Part shown: one piece after another, positions 1 to 12,900 of the stretch
Numbering within the stretch: the first letter of the stretch is position 1
How the letters are laid out: the number at the start of each line of letters is the position of its first letter
Assembly (NCBI GenBank): GCA_034509425.1
Contig: JAVTVJ010001186.1
Coordinates: 1 to 64,000 of the forward strand
Direction of reading: 5' to 3'
Length of the DNA stretch: 64,000 nucleotides
DNA from: Eopsaltria australis
Lineage: Eukaryota > Chordata > Aves > Passeriformes > Petroicidae
Notes under the pieces: generated by a model
Database searches by the model: none
What the model saw: only the letters and a program-made list of their open reading frames with translations
Told to the model about the DNA's origin: nothing
Made by a program: the position numbers and the translations under genes

Positions 1-848
1 AGAGAGCTAAAATTAAATGCTAGAAGTCTTTCATCCACAAAAAAGCAGCTACAGTAATTAGCACTAAAAATATCTGTGGTATAAAGAGTTCTTACCTCTT
101 CCTCCCTGAAACAGGAATCCACCAAAGCAAAAGGTTTGCTAAAACTCTTTCTTAGCAGGTGGTATTTCAATTAAAATAAGAAGAGGACTGCAAGAGTTTG
201 TAGAGGAAGAAATGTGAAACAGTAAGGGTGGAGGTGGAGGGCAGGAGAATACATGTGGGAGGACAACTTAAATGTTTTAAGTTTATGAGGGGCGAAGGGC
301 TAGGAAAGCAATCGAAAATATACTTGAACCAAAAATGAAGTCAATGCCCAAACAGTGTATATCCAGGATGATAATGGAATCTTGCATATTTAGATGACAA
401 GAAAGAAGCTGAAATTAGCAGTTCTCAGTTTGAGAAAAAAATTGATGTGCATTAAGCTGACATAGAAAAAGCAGGATTTATCAGTTCACAACATTGCACA
501 GTTACGCTACTAGATTTTGCAACTCCAGTTTTATTCTCTTGCACCACTCTACTTAGCAGATGTATTTTCATATAAAATATAAAATAACTTAAAACACTAC
601 TACTTAATGGAAACCAAGCAGTTCAGGTTAAGAATAAATCAGCAAAGTAGAAGTGAGCAATGAGGAAACATTTCTATTTGGGAAGGAGAAAGTAGATGAG
701 GCAAATATGAACAGCTCTGAATACTGACATTCAAATGTCTTCTTTCAAAAATTACATCCTAGATACTTTCACATTCTTTGTTGCAAGAAAAGTATTGGTC
801 AGGATTCCACCAGAATTTTAAGCAAATAACTACTTGTCCAACACATAC
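1..848 (-). other. SERINC5: SERINC5 intron 5 (partial)
   Basis: AT-rich non-coding sequence. I looked on the minus strand for the next SERINC5 exon (an aromatic/Thr-rich membrane segment) and did not find one. No repeat family recognised. Confidence 0.7.
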
Positions 849-942
849 CAATTTTTATTCCACTTGTGTGCAAACTCAACCAGCAGGATGAGCTGAATGG
901 CAATGAAAAGGAACCCTCCTGTTGCTCCTACGTAGCGCCAGG
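849..942 (-). CDS. SERINC5: SERINC5 coding exon 5
   Basis: 94 nt with acceptor CCTTGCAG and donor GTATGT. It encodes [16 protein letters not shown], then [15 protein letters not shown], the fourth membrane segment followed by the family's basic/aromatic cap. This is the last SERINC5 exon I can find; the next lies left of position 1. Confidence 0.93.
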
Positions 943-3900
943 CTGCAAGGCAGAGAGGCAGAAAATAGGTCAAACTGCAGTCGCCTTTCCCTTGAGATAA
1001 AATGGATTTATTGTCTATGCAGTGAAGCTGTTAATGTGGTTTGAATATCTCAAGCCCACAAATGTAGCAGGAGATGAGGGATTTCAGATGAAAGGCCAGC
1101 TCAGTTAACTCAAGATTAGCTCCCTGATGAATTCAGCCTGCAACCTGCTACGCTTTCAACATAATCATGTTAGGACAGCTACCGAGTTTCCCTAACCTAG
1201 AAAATTTTTGTGGAGACTATGAGTTACTATATTCAGGCAGAAAATACTGAGACCTTTATTTGTGACTGGCAGGAGGGAGGTGGTGTGAAGGCATTCCACA
1301 GGAATCTAAACTCTGAAATTGCAAGGTACTGGAATCCAATCATTACTAAACAGGGCAATTTCTTCTCCTCCAGATTCCAGTACCACAGAAAAACAAAGGT
1401 GGGGTTTATCTATTCACAGATGCTGTTCCGAGCCACTCCCAAAGAACACTTGGTATTCACTGACTGGTTTTAAGACAGGTTATTTAGGTACTTAACTGTT
1501 GACCTACATATACCATATTTGGGTAGCTGCTTGGATGTTTTGGACAACAGATTTCTTACATGCAACATCAGAAGCGTCTGAGGAAATACAGATACCTATT
1601 TTAATTTTTAGCTGTATATATAGCTTGTGCTGCTCTGCAGTACACAGCCTACAAATTACTCCAGGTGTGCAGCTGATTTCAGTGAAGAAAAGACCAAGGA
1701 AGTGCATCAGCAAAATTCAACCATATCCTTCCACTGTGCTTCCCTTTTGAAAAAAAGCATGTGTAAGTTAAGTGGAAGAACAGAACATTCAGGGCTCATT
1801 TCCATGAGCAGTTGATGCAGAGATTATTTTTTTTTCTAACTCTATCATAAGCTCATTATTTGAAAGCAAGCAAAAATGTCATTGTCTGGTTTGCTAAACA
1901 TATTGTATGCACTTGACAAGCATTCTGTTCTTCCAACATACCAAACAAAAAAATGGATGCAGTTATTCTGTAAAAAAAGTACATAAAAAATAGGCAGGGC
2001 ACAAAGTGGCATATATATATTTGGGAGAGGAAGAGCAGGAAAATGGACCACCAATGGAGTGAATAATTAAACAGACAGACTGTCATGATCTCCTTCTGTC
2101 ACAGTATACTGCAGGACAATTATGGATCAATCACAGATCTGTAACAAGGTTAGCATGGCCAGTGTGGATCAAACACTACAATCCACAGAAACCTACTGTT
2201 TGCACATAATCTTTCTCCTCCATGATTAACAAACTGCTTGGGAAACATGGCAAGAGATTTTACTTTTTAAGAAAAAAAAAAAAAAGTGGTAGGGAGAATG
2301 ACCTCCTCCCTCTAAAAAAAGCCCAAACCAACCAAAAGACAGTGTAAGTTTCTTTAAAGGAGGGAAGAAAACCCCACAAACATACTATACCCAAACCGTC
2401 TGTACATCTCAAATTCAAGGGATGACTAGAGGGCAGTTTAGCAGGAGTTACAGAATACAGTTTTAGAGTAAAAAGTCGAGGTAGTCTGGGGAAGAAAGCT
2501 TGTTATGTTGTATCTCCAGACTACAATAAACAGCTGAGAATCAGCGCAAAAAAATCTGTTTCTCCTTTTGTGCAAATACATCAGTTCCTGAAGACCTTGA
2601 AAAGTCGTGTTTCACCAAAGTTTCATCATGAAAAGAGTCACTTGCAAAGATGACAGGCAGTCTCACCAGCTCACAAATACTGCTTGTACTGCTACATCTA
2701 ATCCAAACAGAATGGGTCCTAAGGAGAAACACATACAGGCATCCCACAACTTCACAGAGCAGACGGAAGAGGGACATCAAACTGAGCCAGGAGCAAACAA
2801 ATAGACAGCAAGAACAAGGAGCTGAATTATACCTGCCAGTGGTTCACTCATAGTGGTTTTAACTTTATTTTCCCAGAGTACTGTGCTCATAGTCTGTTTG
2901 CCCACTGTATTCTGTTCCCCATGTTACTCCTTTCTCCTGCCCTTTTAAACGTCCTGGCTAGAGCAGGAGGGTGTTGAGAACAAGGTAACCAAGCAGGTCG
3001 TAGTGGAAGCAGGCAGCATACACAACTGCTCCTTTGCTTTACTGATCCCATACCTTTTCACCTGTCCAGACCCATCATCTTAAGGGTTTACAAGTACCTG
3101 CAAGATATACTTACTGCAAATGTAATATAACAAACTCATCTTGGTATAATCAGGATTTCTGCTCCTAGACCACAAGACTCCTGTGATACACTCCTCTTCC
3201 AGCTGGCACTTCAGTACTGGGCTAGTACCAGCGTGCCTGTACTGTGCCAGCATTCCTTCCAAACCTGGAAATGCTTCTGACATGGCATTCTCAGCAGAGC
3301 ACTTGTGCCAGGGCCCAAGAACTCTAATTTTACCTTACTGCATGTATGCCCCCAATCTGAAAATTAACAACATCCCAAATTCTTTTGGGGCACTGCAGGT
3401 TTCCAGGCAGCAAACACCAGTGGCCAGCAGGTTACTGTGCCTCCTGGAGCACTGGCACCTCTCCACTGCACAGCCTGACTGCTGCACTATGCCAGAGCTA
3501 CCTGCACAAGCCAAACTAATATGCAGCTCTGTGTTCTTGAGTGAGCAATTCCTTCTGCACCATTATAGTTCCGTATTTCTTAAAGAATTGGAAATAACTC
3601 CTAAAGAATTGCTGCAGTGGTACCTGCAGTGATACCTATCACTTTGGCCTGCTCTTGGTCAGAAAAAAACATGCTGTTTCCTGCACATTCACATGAAGAC
3701 TATGTAGTGTGTGCACACAGTGTTCCCCCCAAACAGCTCCTAACACTATTTTTGCATCTGGTCTGTAAAGGCTTTCCTTGAAGAAACAAGGCAACATTCA
3801 TGTTGATCAGACCTCCTGGATTTCTAACCACTCACAAGACAGTACAGAATGAAGCAGCATAACAAAGCAAGAGGACATACCATTGAGGAAAGTGTCCTGA

Positions 3901-6900
3901 TCAGGAATGAAGAAGGCTCCTGAGCACATTGCTGCCAGAACTATAAGTTTAATAAGCCAGAATCTGGATGAGAGGAAAAAACAAAAAAAACCATCTGGTT
4001 GTAACAGGAATTAGAGATTTTCAACTTCAGTACCACAAGAAATCTCTACTTAAAGCCTAATGAGAAAAAAAACTCATCCTTTGATGACTGATTACCACTT
4101 TACTTAGTTTTCACTTGACCACATTATTTCTGACAATAAGAACAAAGTAAAGTTTTTGATTTTGTTTTTCTGCCTAGTAATACACCCAAGCGGAAACTGC
4201 GTGGCACAAATTTGTAAAGAGATGTGAAAATTAGGCAATCAAACAAAAAACTCACCCATTATGAATGTATGCTCGGCAGCTTTTGCTGTTGTTAATTTTG
4301 ATGGTGAACAAGAAGAATAAAAAGAAGAAACAGGCCATTCCAAAACAGACTTTGTACACTGCAGAGTATCCCACCAACTTCTCACACATCTCACCCGCCT
4401 GAATACCCTTACACATCTGCTTGTAGAAGGGAATCTGAAAAGCAGAACACATTATATATAAGCTGTTAGAAAGGACACGAAGCACACATAACAAAGCATG
4501 TCTACATCTGTGCAGCACTGACTTTTCACTGGCTTCATTTAATACCTTTCACTTTTGACACCCATTCAACCTGGATTTCAGGGTTCAGGGGATATAACGA
4601 AATCTAAAACATAAGGGACTGAAGTCTACCAGAGCCTTCACTCAACTCTTTACAAGATCCCTTGGGGTACAAGTCCACCTTCCTTCATCTCTCATGGCTC
4701 ATTCCTTTCCTGCCCATTACTGCTTATTCCCTCACCCTGGGGACCTTCTCCCTTCTTCCCACGCTGTACAGCCAAAAGACTCTGATTGCTTCAGTAATTC
4801 AGTTTACATCAGACGTATCAGGGGCTTGTGCTGCCCAGGCTGGAAATGCAGACTGAAGCACACCCTAGTGTCACAGGGGCAGCAACCATCTCCTCTCCAT
4901 CACAACTTCTGAAAGGGAGTTGTGGCAGTTGACCTGATTTTGTTTTAAATTAACAGAAAGGTGGAATATTCCTGCCTCTCTTGACTCATTAAATATTTGC
5001 CTTTGAGGCCTTTCCCCACAAAGGGGAAAGCAAACAGCTGCACATTTTGGCTTCAGTTTCACCACATGGACATGATGCTGGGTGCTCAAAAAACCAGGTC
5101 TGTGTGGCCACGACCCGCTGCTGTGAGGCACCTCTGTGCAGACATCTGCCCCTCACAGCCAGAGAGCCATTCAGCTGCACAGAAACACAGGAATTTAATT
5201 AGAAAACCACTGTCCATTTCAAAGAGAAAAAGGGCCTCTCTGTATGCTTACAGCCTTCAGCTGAGGCTGGTAAGACCAGTAGAACAACATCATTAAACCC
5301 TCTGGAGCTGACTGCTGCTACCCGTACAGGTCACTGCAGGATAGAGAAGCCAACATGCAGCAGGACACAACAGGCACAAATCAGCAGCTATGGCTAAGGA
5401 AAACCCTTCATTCAGCAAGCAGGGCAGCACACAAAGCCATAACAATGAAAGAATAACAGGGCCTGCATGCTAGCCATCAGGCAGCATTCCCAGCTGGGTA
5501 GAAAGCCCTCTGAGATGCAGGAAACCAGTGATAAACAAGTAAACTGCCAGCTTCCAGCCACCAAGCTCTGAAAGTCTACCTCTCTCAATCTGTGTTCCAG
5601 GAATCCAAACAATCAGGATCTCAACAACCCTACAAGCAGCTTCTCAAAAAGAGGAGCTCACAACAATACTGAGTTGCTGAGCTAAGGACAGCAAACCTAA
5701 CTAAAGTATGGAGCTGATCCTCGGTGGGCTAGAACAAGCTAAGGAGATGAAAACTGGTCTCAGTGCAGCTGTGTGATGTTACCAGAATGGATTCAAGCTT
5801 GGCCACTCTGAGTTGCTCTTTCAGCAGTAACTCAGAGATAAGTAGCCACTGCATAAAGAAGCTGGACATTAAACAAGTAGCTGTGGCTAACTTGCATCCA
5901 AGAGTTTTTGGAAAGCTCCTGGGAAATTGTCCGGAGCATCCACAACACTTTTCCAAGGTCTTGGAAAGCAATGAAATGTCAGACTGGGCAAACATGCCAG
6001 CATTCAAAATGAGCAAATAGATTCACCGGAATAATTATGAGAACTATCAACGCCACAGTGATGCCAGGGCAAGCCAAGGGGCCACAACAATGCCAGAGAA
6101 AGCAACTGGGCTATCAATTAATGCTTTTCTGTTCTTTGCTTATAATAACCATCAATCAGGAGAGGTTAGAAAATGGTATAATATTGAACTAAAAATATTT
6201 CTGGGAATATTATTTATTTGTTTGACACAGATGATAGTACTCACCAAGGAGACAGATTTTTACAAATCTGTATGCTTTACTTACAAGACATTCAGAACAA
6301 AACACAACAAAACAAAAATACCACAGAACTTGATTAAATGATCAACTAATTAGAAACAGATCTCTGGGTAACCATAAATAGACACCCTCTTCAATTGCAT
6401 AGGTTTCTACAGGGATCTTGATGGGATTTTTGAACCTAAACATTCTTTCCTCCTCTAAGTATTAACTTCATTACAGGTCTGGCTGAGAGGAAATAGATGG
6501 ATTCACAAGAACAATAGCTCAGTTTGCCCTACATAAGCAACAAAGAGTTTAGCCATCGTGTAGTATTCATCACACTATGCAGTGAAAAGTGACGGCCACA
6601 GAAACAGTCTCATGGGACTGAATGCCCCTTTAGGACACTCCTGGTCCTGAAGGAACAAAACAAGAATAAAATCAAACTCTGGAGACCCTAACAGATAAAA
6701 CCACAAGCACAATGTTTGGGACAATAGGACTGGTGTAATAAAAAGGGCATGATTCTGTGAAAGGATGGTCTACTGGTGGGAACAATTTATCAAGGCTTAT
6801 GTGACTTCACTGAGAGACAAGAAAGACTAATGTTTCTTTTCAGTCTGTATCTCTGAAACACGTTCAGCTGCTGAGAAGGCTGCCCACCCTATGTGCTTTA

Positions 6901-9900
6901 CCATGCTTTCCATTTGCTGTATATTTTTGACAGCTGTTAAGTCACATACTAGTTATTTGCCAAGATACAGTGAAATAGCTACTTTTAAAAGCAGTAGAAG
7001 CAAAATTCTTTGGTCTCTGAGTAGAGGACAAAGCATTCTTGTGCAGTATCCGCCCCAATAACACAAACACCTCAGCTGCTGCGCAAGCAGTGATGTTATC
7101 ACAGCAAAGCTGGCAGTTTTCCAGCCTGCACTGACGCCCTCAGAGATGACCAACATTTGAGCAGCATCTACACAAACAGGATGCCCCGAACTTGCTCTCC
7201 TCTCACTGCCAGCTGCAGGCATTCGGAATCACCTCAGTGCAAGAAGCCAACACCTCTGGATGGGATTTATCAGCACCCAAATGTGTGCAGGAGCGTGGCA
7301 AAGAGCATCAGAGGGGAACAGGAAGGAAGAAGTATGTAGAAACAGGCCTGAAGGACCCTGCCTTCATCTGGATGTCCTCACCCAAGGAGGGAGAATACAG
7401 CAGGAAACTGTTATGGGAGAGGAAGGATCTGTTATGATCTAATTATTAAAGTTCTTTAGAGATACCTCTGCCCGAATTAAGGTACAAGCAAGACCATATG
7501 CCAATCAATACTATAGGTTTTATTTGATAGTAAATATGAGAGAGACAGAGAGAAGAAGAGAGAGAAAAGAGGGAGTAGGGAGAAATAGGAAAGAGAGAGA
7601 GAGAAGAAAAGAGAGAAAAGAGAGAGTAGGGAGAAAGATGGGGGGGACAGAGAGAGAGACAGGGACAAGAAGGTATCACCACTCCGTGGGTCCCATTGGT
7701 GTTCTGGTGTCCTCTTCTCGGTGGTGGAAGTCCCCCCAAAAGCACAGAATGCCATGGGTTGATATACACTCAGCCCAGGTGGAAATGCCCAGGCTTGTCC
7801 CCCGCGGGGGAGGGGGCAGCCTCTAGCAGCAGACTCTGCTTGCATCACGTGCAGTCCTGTGGTGCAAGGCGTCTGGGGGGCACTTTGGGGGGTCTGTGAT
7901 GGATTGTGACTCCCCCTCAGCTGCCTCTCACGTGAGAGTCCCGTGGATGTGGCTTGTGGGGTTGGAGGTTTCACAGCTGGGCCAGTTTGTGTACTGGAGG
8001 ATGCGTGTGTATTGCCTCTGACCAGAGGTTACGCCATCCTCCTCCCCGCTTCAGCTGGGGGAGGGCTGTGTAAACGTGGCTTCTGTGAGCTGTGCTTTGC
8101 CCCCCACCCCAAACTCAGCCAGAAAAGATTCTCAGTACAGCTGGCGGCTTCAGCTTTTGTGGATGCATTCCTTTCCCTCAGGCTGAAGATTGAACAATAG
8201 GGTTTTTCCCTTTATCTAATCTCAGCAGTTTGACTCAGCTCAAAGTCCCAGTCAGGTATCTTCAGGGAAGCTTCTCTGATCAAAACTTTACATCAATGTT
8301 TGAGGCATGAACTATTTTCAGTCTCTGACAGGATCAAAGAAAATCTGTGCCAGTGGGAAAGCAAGGGCAAAAAGCCCCACCTAAAATCACCTGTCCTGGG
8401 CAGCTGAGAAATTAAATAAAAACCCAAGAAACAAGCAAACCAGAAAATGTTCCCATGAAACTATGGCTAAATTTTTATTAGAAATACACAATGGGCATCT
8501 GTACTCAGAACCCTTATTTTTGGTAGCAGATTTGGGGTTTAACATGCAGTAATGCAGTTAAGGGCCAAGATATAAACTTATCTGGGGAAGTAAGCCTGAA
8601 AGTATGCTTTCCCAGAACACCTTGTACTGAAATGCTTTCACACAACTGAACTGAGTTTTACTGATGTTTCTATTCCTGAAAATACCTTTCTTGTTTTTCT
8701 TTCCATTAATTAAGTAGGACATAGATATTTTCAGACTGAAACCACTAGCTTTGAAACAGCTTTAACAATAAAACTTTAATTAAAAAAAAAATCAAAACAT
8801 TGTTTTGAGAGATCGAAACAATTCTTTCCCTTTTCTTCTCTCAATTATCCTTTCAAAGCCTGTGAAATGCATGGTTTTTCTTCAACAGAACACATGCAAG
8901 TAAAGCTTTTTTAAAAAAACAGCATAACAGGAGAAAAGAAATAATAATTGGATCAAGGTACAGAAGCACAATATGGAGCGTAACTCCATATTGGTATTTT
9001 CTGTATTTCTGTCCCTGTCACTGGGCTCACATCTCTTGATTGATGAATACCCAATCTTCTGCCTTGACATGCAACATTGCTCTAGCAAAATCTATTTTAC
9101 ATCTTACTATCCAAAATATTTTCCTGCACACAACCATCAATTTCTTCCCTGTTCCTCCACTGCCTCTGTGAGCTTCTTTCCCCAGAGACCTACTACTGTA
9201 GACTTCTGAACTTAAAGCAAAACAACCAAAGAGGAAAAAATACCTCTCAGTGACAAAAGAGAGATTCCTTTCATGTAAGATCAGCATGAGTATTTGAACA
9301 CTAGACTGGTAAAGGAGACACATGGTTCCTTGCCAAGATTACAGCTCTAAAAGGGACTGCACTACAATTTAAAATTATTTACCTAAATACAAAATTTTTT
9401 TTAAAAATCTGATTAAAATCAATCAGTATCTGTCTTCGCACAAAAAAAGAGAGGGTGAGGTCCCAGAAATATCATGCAAAGTATTTGCTTACAGTCTGGC
9501 TGGGAGTGTTCCATGACCCAGCCAAAAGCAAAGGAATAAGTAAGTGCACAGCACTTTCAAAACACAGCTCATCACTGGGAAGCTGAGACTGGTTAGTCTG
9601 AGCAAATATTTTCAAGGTGCACTCTATTAAAACTGTGCTGAATTACCTTCAGGGGTCTTTGAACTTTTAGCAGCCATGAACATAATTATTAAATTAGAAA
9701 GCAGATAAAGAAAGCCTACTTTCAGATGGTCCATTTCCCATTCAAAGACATCAAATGCTCTAAACTAAGAGAGTGATTATCTTTCCACTTCAAACTAACA
9801 GCTACTCTTTGTGCCATTTCTTCCCACACTGGGCTTTCAAGACTATGAACTGGAAAAGAAATTTGGCAATACTGAAAAGCATGTTGTTGAAGGCTTCTTG

Positions 9901-12900
9901 AATCACTTTTCTGTTGGATAAAGAGTATTTTTTGTTAGGGATACAAGCTGCATTAAAACCACACTACTGATGGAAAGGAACTTTATGAAATTTGGATATG
10001 AGCACATAATTTGTCTCCCACACACTTAAGTTCCTTGGGTTATTCACTTTATTGCCAAGCTAAGCATCTAGTAAGTCAAAGTAATTCCTGGCAAGCAATT
10101 TCAGCACGCTCGTGTTGAACAGTTTTTAAATCACAGCTCACAGGCAAGCATCATGTCTGTACTGGGTGCTCCTACAGGGTGGTCATCAATTTCTGGTGGC
10201 CAGGAGTAAAAAGGTGGCACTAGGATAACTCACGCAAAGTGCTATTAAATGAAAGAAAATGGAGATAGAACACACAAACAAGGTACAATGGGAAGAAAGA
10301 AAGGTTGCAGGCAGCTGAGCACAGAAGCCCTCAAAATAGCCTGCTATAAACCCACTGGTTCATCTGTGTTGCAGAAGGGGGTGCTGCCACCACCTTCTGC
10401 ATCTGGGATGCTCTGGAGGGAAGTGTTTCAGAGACAAACAGAAGTCAAGTGCAGAATGTAACCAGGGCATCAGCTTGTTCAGCAAGTGGTTCAACGAGGA
10501 AAGAGCCCTCACTGTGCAACCTCACTCTCTTGGGAGAGGAGCACAAAACAACGAGATGCCCCCACTGAGGGAACCTCCAGAACAAGCACATACACAACCC
10601 CAAAGCAGGCCCAATGATGTATTTGGTGCAGAACCTTCATTTTTAAGAATTAAGCAATGCAGCCCTTGTTCCCTGCAGTTAAAAGCAGAGTTTTGTTATT
10701 GTAGTTTGCAGTGGGTGAGAGAGAGGATTTGTGCTACTTGGGTGGCTTATGAAGCCAAACCAAATATGTGGTACAACAGGACCAGTGTGTGAGCACAAGC
10801 AGGCTGGTGAGCATTTAGCTTAGGAAAGTTATATTAAGACTCTGAAAGAAACTTGAGGTTTAAAATGTAGCTTTAGCCACAGCTGCTTTCATGCTTTTGA
10901 AGCTCTCTAATTAAAGAGACAATCAAAGATGAACAGTATTTGCTGTGGTTAGAGGCCATGTGAACACAATGACTCAACACACACTGAAGAAAACCCCGCG
11001 CCGAGGCTCTGCAGCATTGTGCTTTGCAATAGTCTGTCACATCAGGAAGGCAGAACTAAACTTGCAACACTCGAAGAGTTGTTTTCTAATTTGCTGCTTC
11101 TGCTGCTAAACAAGCTGCCAGAGACAAAATCAAGGTTAGACCGAGCTGATACTCGACTAAAACAAGTTCCCTAATACTTCTCCCTCTGGTGACACTGCCT
11201 GCACAGCAAACCTGGGATGGGTTCACTGCAGCGGATTTCTGCACTAGAAAGGAAGGATGCTAGGCCTTGGCTCTTCCTGTTGTGAAACATACTCAGTGGG
11301 TGACAGGAAGACGCTGAGCATGGAAAAATCAAGAGACTGAGCATGGAAAATCATCCCATCTGGGTCTGGAAGTGGATGGGTAGAGGAGATTGACTGCCTC
11401 TTCTGAAGGAGCACCCCTATACACAAAGAGCTGTGAAAGGAGCCCCATTTTCTTCCGGGGGCAGCAGTGACCACATCTCTGTTACTTACGTGAGTTTTCA
11501 TTTCGTTAGCTACTGTTGTAGACATCATGACACAGCAGATGATGGTCACCAGGATGAAGTAAAGCGCGTACATGAAGCGGGTGCTGGTTGACTGCTTTAT
11601 CTTGGGGCAGCATTTGCAGCACAAGGAACAAGCAGCAGTACCGCAGCAGCAGGCCAACTGAAAGGTAAGACAAAAAAACACAAGTCAAAAACCCACCAAA
11701 ACCCCCCATCTCAAGGTCTATTGCAAAAGTTAGACCGGGAAGCTGGGAGACTTCCTGTAAAACTCCAGAATTTCTCAAGTCCTCTCCTCCCAGCTGAGCA
11801 GCATTTAAGTGGAAGCAGACTGTCTTGTTTATCAAAACTCACTAGTTTTAAGCACATCAGTGTCTAGCTCTCCCAGACTGGCTAAGGATGAGAGACAGGT
11901 TTCCTTGCGTGTTTTAGTTTTCTACCAACAACTGATGGTCTACCAATACAAAATCCACTAAACATGGCAAATCCCATGTAATTATTTCATTCAACAAGGA
12001 AAACGGTACTGAATAAATCCCGAAAGGGATCTAGATTGAGGTTATTTTCTTGCTGTCAAAAGTATCATTGACTTTCAAAGAACCTGGATTCACCTTCCCT
12101 GCCTTCTGCTTTTAGAAAAGTCATAGATAAAATACAAATGTAAGCCTTACTTATATACATAAGGCAGCACTGTCCATGGCCAGGCTCTTACTTGCAATAG
12201 GCAGCAGCTCCTTATGGTTCCTGTCTGTGCTTAACCCACTACCATGACCACAGGAGGGATTTTTGGACACCAGCTGGCAGCCAGGAGCAGGGAGCCGCCC
12301 TCCCAGGTCTCATTCCTGCCAACCCAGAGGAACCTCAGCCCCCCACACTCCCATTTTCCAAGGGCCTCCCTGTGGCTTAGGTATGGTGTGCTGCCAGAAC
12401 CTGGCACTTGAGTACACCAAGGCTGCTTCTTACTGGTGTTTCCTCAGCTTTTGGAGGGGCCATGGGAACATTCAGAGGAGCTGCTGCTTTCAGCAAGCAG
12501 TTGTACAAGCTGGATGCTTGCCCAAGGATTGAAAATTCACAAGTGCCACATTTGGGTCATCCAGGCAAACTTCAGTGATTGTATGTGCCTTCAGGTGCCC
12601 AACCAAGTTTTCCTCCCAGGACACTTTCTCTTCCAGCACACATCACTTGTCTGATAATGTGTGTTTGCAGACACATAGATCTAACTCCACAGAGTCTCAC
12701 AACCAGACTGGTTGTTCAAAGAGCCTCAAATCATTTTGAAGAAGTCTCTTGAAAAGACTCCCAGTTTATAATTTCCTTGCCATGACTATCACTGCAACAC
12801 TCAAGCTCATACTTCCTGCCTTCAGCCCCCAGGAAGGGGGTGGCCAACAGGCCCTTCCCTTTCTAAACAGCAGCTCTTCAGTTGCAGCAGACACAAAATG

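Larger units (their letters stand above)
4435..11489 (-). other. SERINC5: SERINC5 intron 2
   Basis: About 7 kb of intron. Apart from the solo LTR at 7430-8330 I recognise nothing in it. The many 60-110 residue open frames on both strands look like chance and have no family resemblance. Confidence 0.8.

Noticed and set aside
1..848. SERINC5 exon 6
   Set aside because: No minus-strand stretch with an acceptor in phase 2 and the expected membrane segment was found, so it is probably beyond the left edge.
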